Assembly (NCBI GenBank): GCA_024233005.1
Contig: JACKQE010000003.1
Coordinates: 371,469-435,468, forward strand
Source of the DNA: Akkermansiaceae bacterium
Lineage (GTDB): Bacteria > Verrucomicrobiota > Verrucomicrobiia > Verrucomicrobiales > DEV007
DNA: 64,000 nucleotides
Direction of reading: 5' to 3'
Part shown: positions 35,278 through 42,458 of the stretch, one piece after another
Numbering within the stretch: position 1 is the first letter of the stretch
How the letters are laid out: each line of letters starts with the position of its first letter
Notes under the pieces: generated by a model
Told to the model about the DNA's origin: nothing
The model's input: only the letters and a program-made list of their open reading frames with translations
Databases searched by the model: none
Program-made: the position numbers and the translations under genes

Positions 35278-36024
35278 ATGAAAACAACAACCATCAGTGC
35301 GCTTTTTACAGGACTCCTCGCTTGGGGGACCTTACTGACCGTCACCAGCCTTGGCCAGAACACCACCGATCCAGCCATCCCTGTGGGCACCCTCTCGGCC
35401 TACCCCACTATCGTTCAAACGGGGACCCACCCCACCCTCTCCTGGTCCATCAACCATCCTGCAACCGTCACCGAAGTCGTCACGATCACACCTCCCGGAA
35501 CCATCATCCCAAAACGCACCTTGACGATGCAGGTGCGCGTGATTGGAGCTTCCGTGAAGCGGGTCTGGCTCGACAGCCGGGGACGGGTCGTCGATTGGGA
35601 ATGGGTTCCCACAGAGGCCTTGATCAGCAACAACAACAGCTCCTATAGCCGCATCTGGTACAACACCCAAGACAAGGTCACACCAAACCAGATCGTCTAC
35701 TCCCGCACGGTCTATGCCAATCAGCCGGTCAGATTCGGCGGTCGTTACCTCAACTCCAACAATTCATGGTCCAGCATGTTCACGTCAACGACCAACAACT
35801 ACAATGTGGTGGCGCTGAAGCACGGGGACACTCCTCCCACAACCACCCCTCTCTACCAGCAGCCCACTTTGGAGAGCTTTCTGCGTCCCTACCTCGACGA
35901 CAACGGCAACATCAAGATCGGGCCCATGGATGTGATCTACCTCATGGAACTGACCCATACCGACCGCAACAATGACGGTTTCGACCTGCAGGACCTTGTG
36001 ATTCTTGTCACGTTCCAATCGTGA
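35278..36024 (+). CDS. Exported protein with C-terminal dockerin/EF-hand-like pair
   Basis: A 248-residue protein with a signal peptide (1-27, ending TSLGQ). The middle (about 30-195) is a beta-rich region of unknown fold. The C-terminus contains two calcium-loop-like segments, DDNGNIKIGPMDVI and DRNNDGFDLQDLVI (about residues 206-243), each with Asp/Asn at the coordinating positions and separated like the two halves of a dockerin or EF-hand pair. This suggests calcium binding or a protein-docking function. It starts a three-gene operon divergent from the pilin-like trio, which suggests but does not prove a pilus-related role. The ATG is preceded by AACCACC rather than a Shine-Dalgarno. Confidence 0.75.
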   Translation: MKTTTISALFTGLLAWGTLLTVTSLGQNTTDPAIPVGTLSAYPTIVQTGTHPTLSWSINHPATVTEVVTITPPGTIIPKRTLTMQVRVIGASVKRVWLDSRGRVVDWEWVPTEALISNNNSSYSRIWYNTQDKVTPNQIVYSRTVYANQPVRFGGRYLNSNNSWSSMFTSTTNNYNVVALKHGDTPPTTTPLYQQPTLESFLRPYLDDNGNIKIGPMDVIYLMELTHTDRNNDGFDLQDLVILVTFQS

Positions 36025-36049
36025 TCCCTAACCGACCTTTTTTACCGCC

Positions 36050-36769
36050 ATGTCCCTCTCCAAACCCAAAACCCTCCTGACGGCAATGGCCCTCATGGGA
36101 CTGTTGCCTTACATCCCCTCTCTCACCGCCTCTCCGGGGCGCGGCCCCTCACTGGCAGGGAACACCACACCGGGGCAGTTCACCAAGGCACTCCGCGAAG
36201 ACGCTCTCAAAAAACTCAAACGCGCAAAGGAAAGCCAACCTGAGCAGGAGGCGATTCAGGATGCGGCCACCCATGAGCAACTCGCCAAGGCGTTGAGCCT
36301 GGTCCAGCGCGAGGATCCCATGAAGCTGCTGAAACCCTCCGAGGGTGAAGATCCGACCAAGGTCAACCAACCGCAGGATATCATCGCCAGTTCGGACATC
36401 CTGTGCTTCCGCGGCATGGCCACGCTGGTTCCAAAACGGGCGATTCTCCAAATCCCGGAGAATTACCAAAAACGCCTGGAATTGCAGGCCGGGGCACAGA
36501 TCCGCACCTGGGCCGAGTTCTACACCGCCAACCGGGCCTGGATCCGCACTGTCGAAGTGGACCGTCTCCAGGCTGAAGGCAACAGCCCACTTTCGGAAGA
36601 AACAACCAAGATGGTCGACAACGCTGACAGCATCATCGTGGCCACCTTCAAAGGAGGCCCCATTTCGGTACTCCCGCTCAAGGTTCCCGAGGTGGAAGGG
36701 GAAGCCGTAACGGAATCCACTCCTCCACTTCCCGTCGACTCGAAGCAAAAAACTCCCGCCAAACCATGA
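36050..36769 (+). CDS. Exported protein of unknown function, second of trio
   Basis: A 239-residue protein. A hydrophobic N-terminus (LLTAMALMGLLPYIPSLT) looks like a signal peptide. The charged helical segment (about 45-105) precedes a beta-type domain (about 110-215) with ILCFRGMATLVPKRAILQIP and WAEFYTANRAWIRTVEVDRL. The tail is Pro/Glu-rich. I do not recognise the family. It lies 25 bp downstream of the dockerin-like gene and overlaps the third gene by 4 bp. Confidence 0.7.
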   Translation: MSLSKPKTLLTAMALMGLLPYIPSLTASPGRGPSLAGNTTPGQFTKALREDALKKLKRAKESQPEQEAIQDAATHEQLAKALSLVQREDPMKLLKPSEGEDPTKVNQPQDIIASSDILCFRGMATLVPKRAILQIPENYQKRLELQAGAQIRTWAEFYTANRAWIRTVEVDRLQAEGNSPLSEETTKMVDNADSIIVATFKGGPISVLPLKVPEVEGEAVTESTPPLPVDSKQKTPAKP

Positions 36770-37791
36770 AAACCATCCTCGCTCTCGTTGCGGCAACAGT
36801 GCTGGCAGGCGCCTCGCTCGCTTCCGCACAAAGTGCCCCATCCTATACCAACTTTATCCGGCAGACCCAGTTTCCGACGGGAGTGGTGTATGATGCGCCG
36901 GTTTCAGTGAGCGGTTCCCAGCTGTCTCCTCTGCCCATCGATCCAGGAGGAGCCCGCTTCGAACTCTGGACGGTCAAGTCCAGCCCCCTAACGAGTTACC
37001 TGCTGGACACCAAATACGTCGGCACCTACATCCCGTTGGCATGGTCTTTTGTCATCACGGAAGACCCCTATGACACCATCCCCAGAACCCGTGCGGATCG
37101 CCCTTTCTGGGTCTACATTTACGTTTCCGGACTCCTCAATGGGGCCACGGACCCGGATCCCGCCAAGTCGGTGAAGTTGCTGCGCCATGTTCAATCCTAT
37201 GGCGCGGGGGGAGATGGCACGAACATCAATCGCGACTTGGCCACACTCTACTCCCAATCTTCAATCAACTCGAACGGATGGGTGACCATGACTTACAACC
37301 TGAGTTCAGTGCCGGGAGCTGACCGCTCCAAAATCCGAGGCGAGGAGCGATTCTCGGTCTACTCGCTGGCGGACTACCAGGCTCCAGAATCCCAGTTGGC
37401 GTCCAAATTCGTTCAAATCTGGCCGGTCGCCGATGCGACCATCACGGGTATCACCAATGGCCAGCTCATCAAGGGATCCCTGCCTGATATTTCACTCACC
37501 CTGAACGACCTCTACCCTGACTCCCGCACCTACGCCCAAGTTTACAAAGGCAATCCCCAGCTCGGAAAAACGGGCGACATTGTGCCGGGTTCAGCCCTCA
37601 TCGTGCAGGACACGGTTCCCAAGAACCGCACCTTGTCCATCACCAATTACGACAGTGTGCTTCCCGAGGATGGACGATGGACGATGGAGGTCCTCACCAG
37701 CACCCCCTTTGGGACTGACCGCCTTGCCTATATCAGTTTCGATTTGGACCGCACCATCAAGGTCAACGGTTCGGTAAGCACCATCGAATAA
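36766..37791 (+). CDS. Exported protein of unknown function, third of trio
   Basis: A 341-residue protein with a clear signal peptide (MKTILALVAATVLAGASLAS, ending ASAQ). The mature region is beta-strand rich (for example RFELWTVKSSPLTSYLLDTK and WTMEVLTSTPFGTDRLAYIS) without recognisable repeats or catalytic motifs. It overlaps the preceding gene by 4 bp (ATGA) and ends before a strong terminator. Likely acts in the periplasm or outside the cell with its two neighbours. Confidence 0.72.
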   Translation: MKTILALVAATVLAGASLASAQSAPSYTNFIRQTQFPTGVVYDAPVSVSGSQLSPLPIDPGGARFELWTVKSSPLTSYLLDTKYVGTYIPLAWSFVITEDPYDTIPRTRADRPFWVYIYVSGLLNGATDPDPAKSVKLLRHVQSYGAGGDGTNINRDLATLYSQSSINSNGWVTMTYNLSSVPGADRSKIRGEERFSVYSLADYQAPESQLASKFVQIWPVADATITGITNGQLIKGSLPDISLTLNDLYPDSRTYAQVYKGNPQLGKTGDIVPGSALIVQDTVPKNRTLSITNYDSVLPEDGRWTMEVLTSTPFGTDRLAYISFDLDRTIKVNGSVSTIE

Positions 37792-37832
37792 ACATGGTCC
37801 GGCCCGTGGCCCCACGGACCGCCCATCGCTCC

Positions 37833-37878
37833 AGAAACCCCTGGCTGCCTCACCGCAGCCAGGGGTTTCTTTGTTTTT
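37833..37878 (+). terminator. Strong Rho-independent terminator of the exported trio
   Basis: A long perfect GC-rich stem (AAACCCCTGGCTGC at 37835-37848 with GCAGCCAGGGGTTT), followed by CTTTGTTTTT. It closes the exported trio operon. Confidence 0.9.
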
Positions 37879-37918
37879 CGCCTTGGCAGTCCGGCCAAGC
37901 CATGGCCTATTCCCCGCC

Positions 37919-38548
37919 ATGGCTGGCAAATACCCGAACGAAAATGTCCTCGTCGTCCCCCGCGCCCTTTTTGATACGCTCGGCGCTTTCCAAGGAATCT
38001 GCACCGAATCCGAGCGCTATGTCCCCGTGCTGCTGGATCCGGCAAACAATTTTTTCCTCGCCCGCGACGACGCCGAGGAGGATCCCGGACACAAACAGAT
38101 CATCCCCTACGCCATCTTCCACCATCAGGGACGCTTCCTGCATTACGTCCGGGGCGGCGGCGGTGGGGAAAAGCGGCTCGCTGCCAAAGGGTCCATCGGC
38201 ATCGGCGGCCACATCAATGACACCGATGCCCACGCGGCGCGGCAGCATCTTGACAAGGACACCTACACCTTGGGCGTGGAACGGGAGATCGAAGAGGAAC
38301 TCGCCCTCGGGGGTGGTCACTCCCAGCGCATCGTGGCTCTGCTCAACGACGACTCCAATCCCGTGGGACAGGTGCATCTGGGGATCGTCCATTGGTTCGA
38401 GCTGGACTCGGCTGACGCCGCCTCCCGGGAGGACCAGTTGACGGATTTGGAATTCCTCACCTTGCAAGAACTCCAGGCGCGTCGCGACCGTCTTGAGACC
38501 TGGTCCCAGATCTGCCTCGACAGTCTCCCCGCCCTGATGGCCCGGTGA
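37919..38548 (+). CDS. Nudix-domain hydrolase
   Basis: A 209-residue soluble protein. A Nudix-like box is visible around residues 95-135: GHINDTDAHAARQHLDKDTY, then LGVEREIEEELALGG, with the REIEEEL helix that coordinates Mg2+. The insertion between the Gly and the Glu-rich helix makes the box longer than the usual 23 residues, so substrate is uncertain. The ATG at 37919 gives MAGKYPNENVLVVPR; an earlier ATG overlaps the terminator and was not used. Confidence 0.72.
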   Translation: MAGKYPNENVLVVPRALFDTLGAFQGICTESERYVPVLLDPANNFFLARDDAEEDPGHKQIIPYAIFHHQGRFLHYVRGGGGGEKRLAAKGSIGIGGHINDTDAHAARQHLDKDTYTLGVEREIEEELALGGGHSQRIVALLNDDSNPVGQVHLGIVHWFELDSADAASREDQLTDLEFLTLQELQARRDRLETWSQICLDSLPALMAR

Positions 38549-38573
38549 AACCTTCCGATGCCGGATCGCTCCC

Positions 38574-40991
38574 TCACCGCCGGGTCGCCGGGGCCGGCTT
38601 GGCCTTGGGTTGGGTGGTCCGCTGCGGAGCGGTCGCCCGTGGGGCGGTCTCCATCGGAGCCATCACCGGCGGCGCATGATGCAGAACTTTGCGCCGCGGA
38701 CGCAGACCGGCCACCAAAGGTCTGAGGACGTGGTGACGCAGCCCCTGCTCCAGGCGTTTCAGGAAATGCGGGCGGGCCACGGTGGCCTTGGTCTTGGCTG
38801 AGGCCTTGGCAGCCTTGAGATCCGCTTTGAGTGCTGCGATTTTCTGCTGCGCGGCTGAGACCTTGTTTTGCAAGATGGAAGCCTGGCTGCGCATCGCGTG
38901 CATTTCCGAGAACGCCCCCAGGCTGGCGGTAAGAAACCGTCGCTGCCAGTCCGGCACCCCTTCGAGGGCGGCACTGACGGCGCGGAGCTGGTTGTCCCGC
39001 GCATTCGTGACCCGGCTGAAACCGGACTCCAGGTGACGGTAGTAGAAGAGGAACTGCGGGATCACCGCGAGATCCCATCCGCCCTCGACGAGACGGAAGA
39101 GGAAATCGTAGTCCTCATAGGAGGTGCGGCGGTCGGTTCCGAACCCGCCAATGCTCTGGAAGACCTCGCGGCGGACGATGAAATTGGCATCCCCGAAAAC
39201 GTTGGCCACCATGCCGGAGGCAAGATCGCCCCCGATCGGCGTGTAGGCATAAATGCTCTCCCGATGATCAGCGCCATGCTGGAAGGCGGTGAAGTAGCAG
39301 GTCAGGCAGTCCGCCCCGGAATGCTCCAGAGAAGCGACCATCTGCTCAATCATGCGGGGATTGGCGATGTTGTCGGAGTCCATGAAGACGAGGTAGCGAC
39401 CGCGGGCCCGGGAGGCGGCGAAATTCCGCGTCGCGCCAATGCCCTCGTTCGGTTTGCGGAGGAAGCGCCAACCGAGATCGGCATACAGTTCCCGCATGGC
39501 GTCGAAGAACTCCACGGAACGCGCATCGGTCGAACCGTCGTCAACGACCACGACTTCGAAGTTTCCGCAGGTCTGCTCCGCCAGGCTTTCCAGCGTGTCC
39601 GCCAAATAGTCGGCGGCATTGAAATACGGGATGCAGACCGTCACCGCCGGCGTCCCTGGAGAAGACAGCCCCCGCAGGACCGGCTCGGTCCGGGAGATGG
39701 GGTCGAGTCCGAGCTGGCGCACCAGACCATCCTCGGGCATTCCGGGCAGCAGGGTGAAAGGCACCCGGACACCCCGCTGGGCGGCGGGGGTCAGGGGCAC
39801 CTGCTGGAGGAAGGTTGTCCAGCGGGCCCGGGCCAGGTTCGGGCTATAGACCGGCTCATGGCGGATAAACGCTCCCTCGATCAGGGCCGGACGCAGTTGC
39901 GAGAGCAGTCCGCGGGCGGTGGCTTCGGGAAGCACGGTGCCGGGCACAAAGATCTCAGGCACCCCGCCGACGCCGGTCGGCAGGATGTTCAACCCCATGG
40001 TCACGGCTTCCAGCACGGCATAGGGCATGTTGTCGAGCAGGCTCGGGGTCACCACAAGGGCGTCGCGATGGGCGAGGAGATATTTCATCGCATCCTCATG
40101 ACCGAGGCCATCAACGATCCGGACTTCGAAGGGACGCGCCGTCCCGTCTTTCGGTCCGAGGCGCTCGCCCAGCCAGGTGCAGGCATCCTGCTGATCCACC
40201 TGGCCGTTCTTTCCGAGAAAATGCAACCGCAGACCGCGTTTGGCGGCTTTCAGTTCCGGTTCCAGAGCGAGCATGGCCTGGACAAAAATCTCCAGTCCTT
40301 TGCGGGTCTCGAGGCGTCCGAAGAAGATCACGTCCCGTCCTCCGAAGGCCACCGGTTCCGGGGAAGCCGGCGTTTCGAGGAGAAGGGGCAACACTTCCCG
40401 GCGCGCGGGCAGTTTCCAGCCATGGGCCTGGACCCACTCGAACATGTGCCGGGAGGGAGCCAGCACCAGGTCGGAATACTGCGCCGCGTGGCGCTCGCAA
40501 TGGTCGAGCATCATCGTTTCCACGCCCCCGACGGGCCAATCCTTCATGCCGTCGCGCTGCCACTCCGCCGGGGAGTGCAGCATGGTCGCCAGAGTCACCC
40601 CCTGAAAGGCGAGACCGGCGCGCTTCATCTGCACCGGGACAAAACCGTTGGCCTGCCAGTCCTGAAACATCACGAGATCAAAGCGTTGTTCCCGGGCGGC
40701 GAGCCAGCGCGCCACGTCGAGACTGCGGCGGACAAACCAAGGGGCCCCGTGGACCGGAAAGTCGAGGTCCGTGCTGCTGTTCTCATCCAGCGTGACGAAT
40801 TCGACCCCGAGCGACTCGCGATACTCCTCCCGGTGGCTTTCGGCGGTGCCGTTCTGCACCGGCCCGGTGAAGAGAACGGTCACCTCGTGTCCCGCTTCAC
40901 GGGCGAATTTGGCGAAATGATGGCAGTGGGTGCCGATGCCGCCATTGTTGATGGGGCCGACAATGTCCGGAGTGACGAGGCAGATTTTCAT
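38574..40991 (-). CDS. Two-domain glycosyltransferase (GT4 + GT2)
   Basis: An 805-residue protein. The N-terminal half (about 1-400) is a GT-B fold GT4-type enzyme (start MKICLVTPDIVGPINNGGIG, and DVIFFGRLETRKGLEIFVQA). The second half (about 440-680) is a GT-A fold GT2-type domain (VTVCIPYFNAADYLADTLES, VVVVDDGSTD, YLVFMDSDN). The C-terminus is a coiled coil and a Lys/Arg/Ala/Pro-rich tail (about 700-805). Joining both folds in one chain suggests two consecutive sugar transfers in one glycan. It lies next to UDP-galactopyranose mutase, so galactofuranose is a plausible substrate for one half. Confidence 0.88.
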   Translation of the reverse strand: MKICLVTPDIVGPINNGGIGTHCHHFAKFAREAGHEVTVLFTGPVQNGTAESHREEYRESLGVEFVTLDENSSTDLDFPVHGAPWFVRRSLDVARWLAAREQRFDLVMFQDWQANGFVPVQMKRAGLAFQGVTLATMLHSPAEWQRDGMKDWPVGGVETMMLDHCERHAAQYSDLVLAPSRHMFEWVQAHGWKLPARREVLPLLLETPASPEPVAFGGRDVIFFGRLETRKGLEIFVQAMLALEPELKAAKRGLRLHFLGKNGQVDQQDACTWLGERLGPKDGTARPFEVRIVDGLGHEDAMKYLLAHRDALVVTPSLLDNMPYAVLEAVTMGLNILPTGVGGVPEIFVPGTVLPEATARGLLSQLRPALIEGAFIRHEPVYSPNLARARWTTFLQQVPLTPAAQRGVRVPFTLLPGMPEDGLVRQLGLDPISRTEPVLRGLSSPGTPAVTVCIPYFNAADYLADTLESLAEQTCGNFEVVVVDDGSTDARSVEFFDAMRELYADLGWRFLRKPNEGIGATRNFAASRARGRYLVFMDSDNIANPRMIEQMVASLEHSGADCLTCYFTAFQHGADHRESIYAYTPIGGDLASGMVANVFGDANFIVRREVFQSIGGFGTDRRTSYEDYDFLFRLVEGGWDLAVIPQFLFYYRHLESGFSRVTNARDNQLRAVSAALEGVPDWQRRFLTASLGAFSEMHAMRSQASILQNKVSAAQQKIAALKADLKAAKASAKTKATVARPHFLKRLEQGLRHHVLRPLVAGLRPRRKVLHHAPPVMAPMETAPRATAPQRTTQPKAKPAPATRR

Positions 40992-41035
40992 GAGGGTGGG
41001 TGTGGTGGGAAGTTTCAGAAGTTCGGAATCGAGAA

Positions 41036-42247
41036 TCAGGCGGCCTGAATTTTGAGGGTCTTCGGAGCCAGGCGGTGGAGATGCCCCGTTTCGGTGCGGG
41101 TCTTGAGCTTTTCGTATTCGGTCAAGGCCATGCCGACCACCTGGTCCATGTTGTAATAGCGGTAGGTGGCAAGGCGACCGACGAAGCTGACCCGTGTTTC
41201 CTGCTCGGCGAGCGCCCGATACTTCTCATAGATGGCCTTGGCATCTGAAGCCGGCACCGGGTAGTAAGGAACCTTGCCGTCCTGGTAGTCGTCGGGAAAT
41301 TCCCGGACGATGGTGGTGTTCTCCGTCTGCTGCCGGGTGGCATGTTTCACTTCGACAATGCGGGTGAATCCATGGTCGTTCGGGTAGTTCACCTGCATCG
41401 CCGGTTGCCAGAAGCCCTCACGTCCCGAGATGGCGGGACGGCCCGCCGCGCGGAGCTGCTCCGGGGTGAAGCTTTCGCGTTCGAAGCGAAGGGAGCGGTA
41501 GGGGAGATGCCCGAAACGATGATTGTAAAAGAGATCGACCGGTCCGGTGTAAATCAGGTGGCGGTGCTTGATATGGGGCAGCACTTCTCGGAAATCGGTC
41601 TTCAGCAGAACTTTCACTCCCGGCGAAGCCTGCAGCATGTTCTGAAACATCCGATGGTAACCCGCCTTGGGAAGCGCTTGGAATTCATCGACCAGATAGC
41701 GATCATCGCGATTCGTCCGGATGGGAATGCGGCCGCAGACACTGGCATCCAACTCGCGAGGGTGACGCTTCCACTGCTTCAGGGTGTAGCCTTCAAAAAA
41801 TTTCCGGTAAAGCTCCCATCCGACCTGGGACACGATGACTTCCTCCGAATTGGCCGGCTTGGCGATCGGGACCCGGACCCGCTCCAGATAGGCGGCAAAC
41901 TCGGCTTCGGTCGAATCCCGGCCGATGATCTGCTCGTAGGTGTTGAGATTGATGGGAAATTTCCAGAAACGCCCTTCCGCATGACTCAGAATCTTGTAGT
42001 CGCAGGGCAACCACTCGGTGAACCGGCTCAGGTAGTCCCGGATGCGGGGAGAGTTGGTGCGGAAGTAGTGCGGGCCGTACTTGTGCACCAGAACCCCGTG
42101 ATCATCGTACTCGTCATGGCAATTGCCCCCGATGTGCTCGCGCTGTTCGATGACCAGGCAGGAAGCCCCCAGCTCCGAGGAAAGCCTCTCGGCCATCACA
42201 AGGCCGGCAAAGCCGCCTCCAACGATGAGGTAATCACAGGTGATCAT
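41036..42247 (-). CDS. glf: UDP-galactopyranose mutase
   Basis: A 403-residue flavoenzyme converting UDP-galactopyranose to UDP-galactofuranose, the donor for galactofuranose-containing glycans. The FAD-binding start (YLIVGGGFAGLVMAERL), EQREHIGGNCHDEYDDHGVL, HKYGPHYFRT and the C-terminal FVGRLATYRYYNMDQVVG are typical Glf landmarks. The ATG at 42247 fits the family; a 23-codon upstream extension would run into the AT-rich leader. It is read in the same direction as the two-domain glycosyltransferase, 44 bp away. Confidence 0.94.
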   Translation of the reverse strand: MITCDYLIVGGGFAGLVMAERLSSELGASCLVIEQREHIGGNCHDEYDDHGVLVHKYGPHYFRTNSPRIRDYLSRFTEWLPCDYKILSHAEGRFWKFPINLNTYEQIIGRDSTEAEFAAYLERVRVPIAKPANSEEVIVSQVGWELYRKFFEGYTLKQWKRHPRELDASVCGRIPIRTNRDDRYLVDEFQALPKAGYHRMFQNMLQASPGVKVLLKTDFREVLPHIKHRHLIYTGPVDLFYNHRFGHLPYRSLRFERESFTPEQLRAAGRPAISGREGFWQPAMQVNYPNDHGFTRIVEVKHATRQQTENTTIVREFPDDYQDGKVPYYPVPASDAKAIYEKYRALAEQETRVSFVGRLATYRYYNMDQVVGMALTEYEKLKTRTETGHLHRLAPKTLKIQAA

Positions 42248-42296
42248 GACTGAAACATTAAAAATACGATTATCAACAATTCCTAATATTACAGTT

Positions 42297-42319
42297 TTTA
42301 TGGTTCTTTCAACCATAAA
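42297..42319. promoter_or_regulatory. Palindrome upstream of glf
   Basis: Perfect 9-bp arms TTTATGGTT and AACCATAAA flank CTTTC. It lies about 50 bp upstream of the glf ATG in an AT-rich island between divergent genes, so it may be an operator or a weak hairpin. Confidence 0.45.
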
Positions 42320-42458
42320 TTTTATAAAAATTAGATTTTAATGATTTTTTCTAGAATTTCCATGGGATCATGGCTGCTCTGTTTCGAATCCCCCCTCTCC
42401 TGCCTTTGCCGCGTCCCCGTACTGGTCGCGGCGAAGGCAGCGTGGTATCCTCCCAGCC

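Noticed and set aside
42297..42319. The glf palindrome as a terminator
   Set aside because: Stem is AT-rich and no gene ends into it in either direction.
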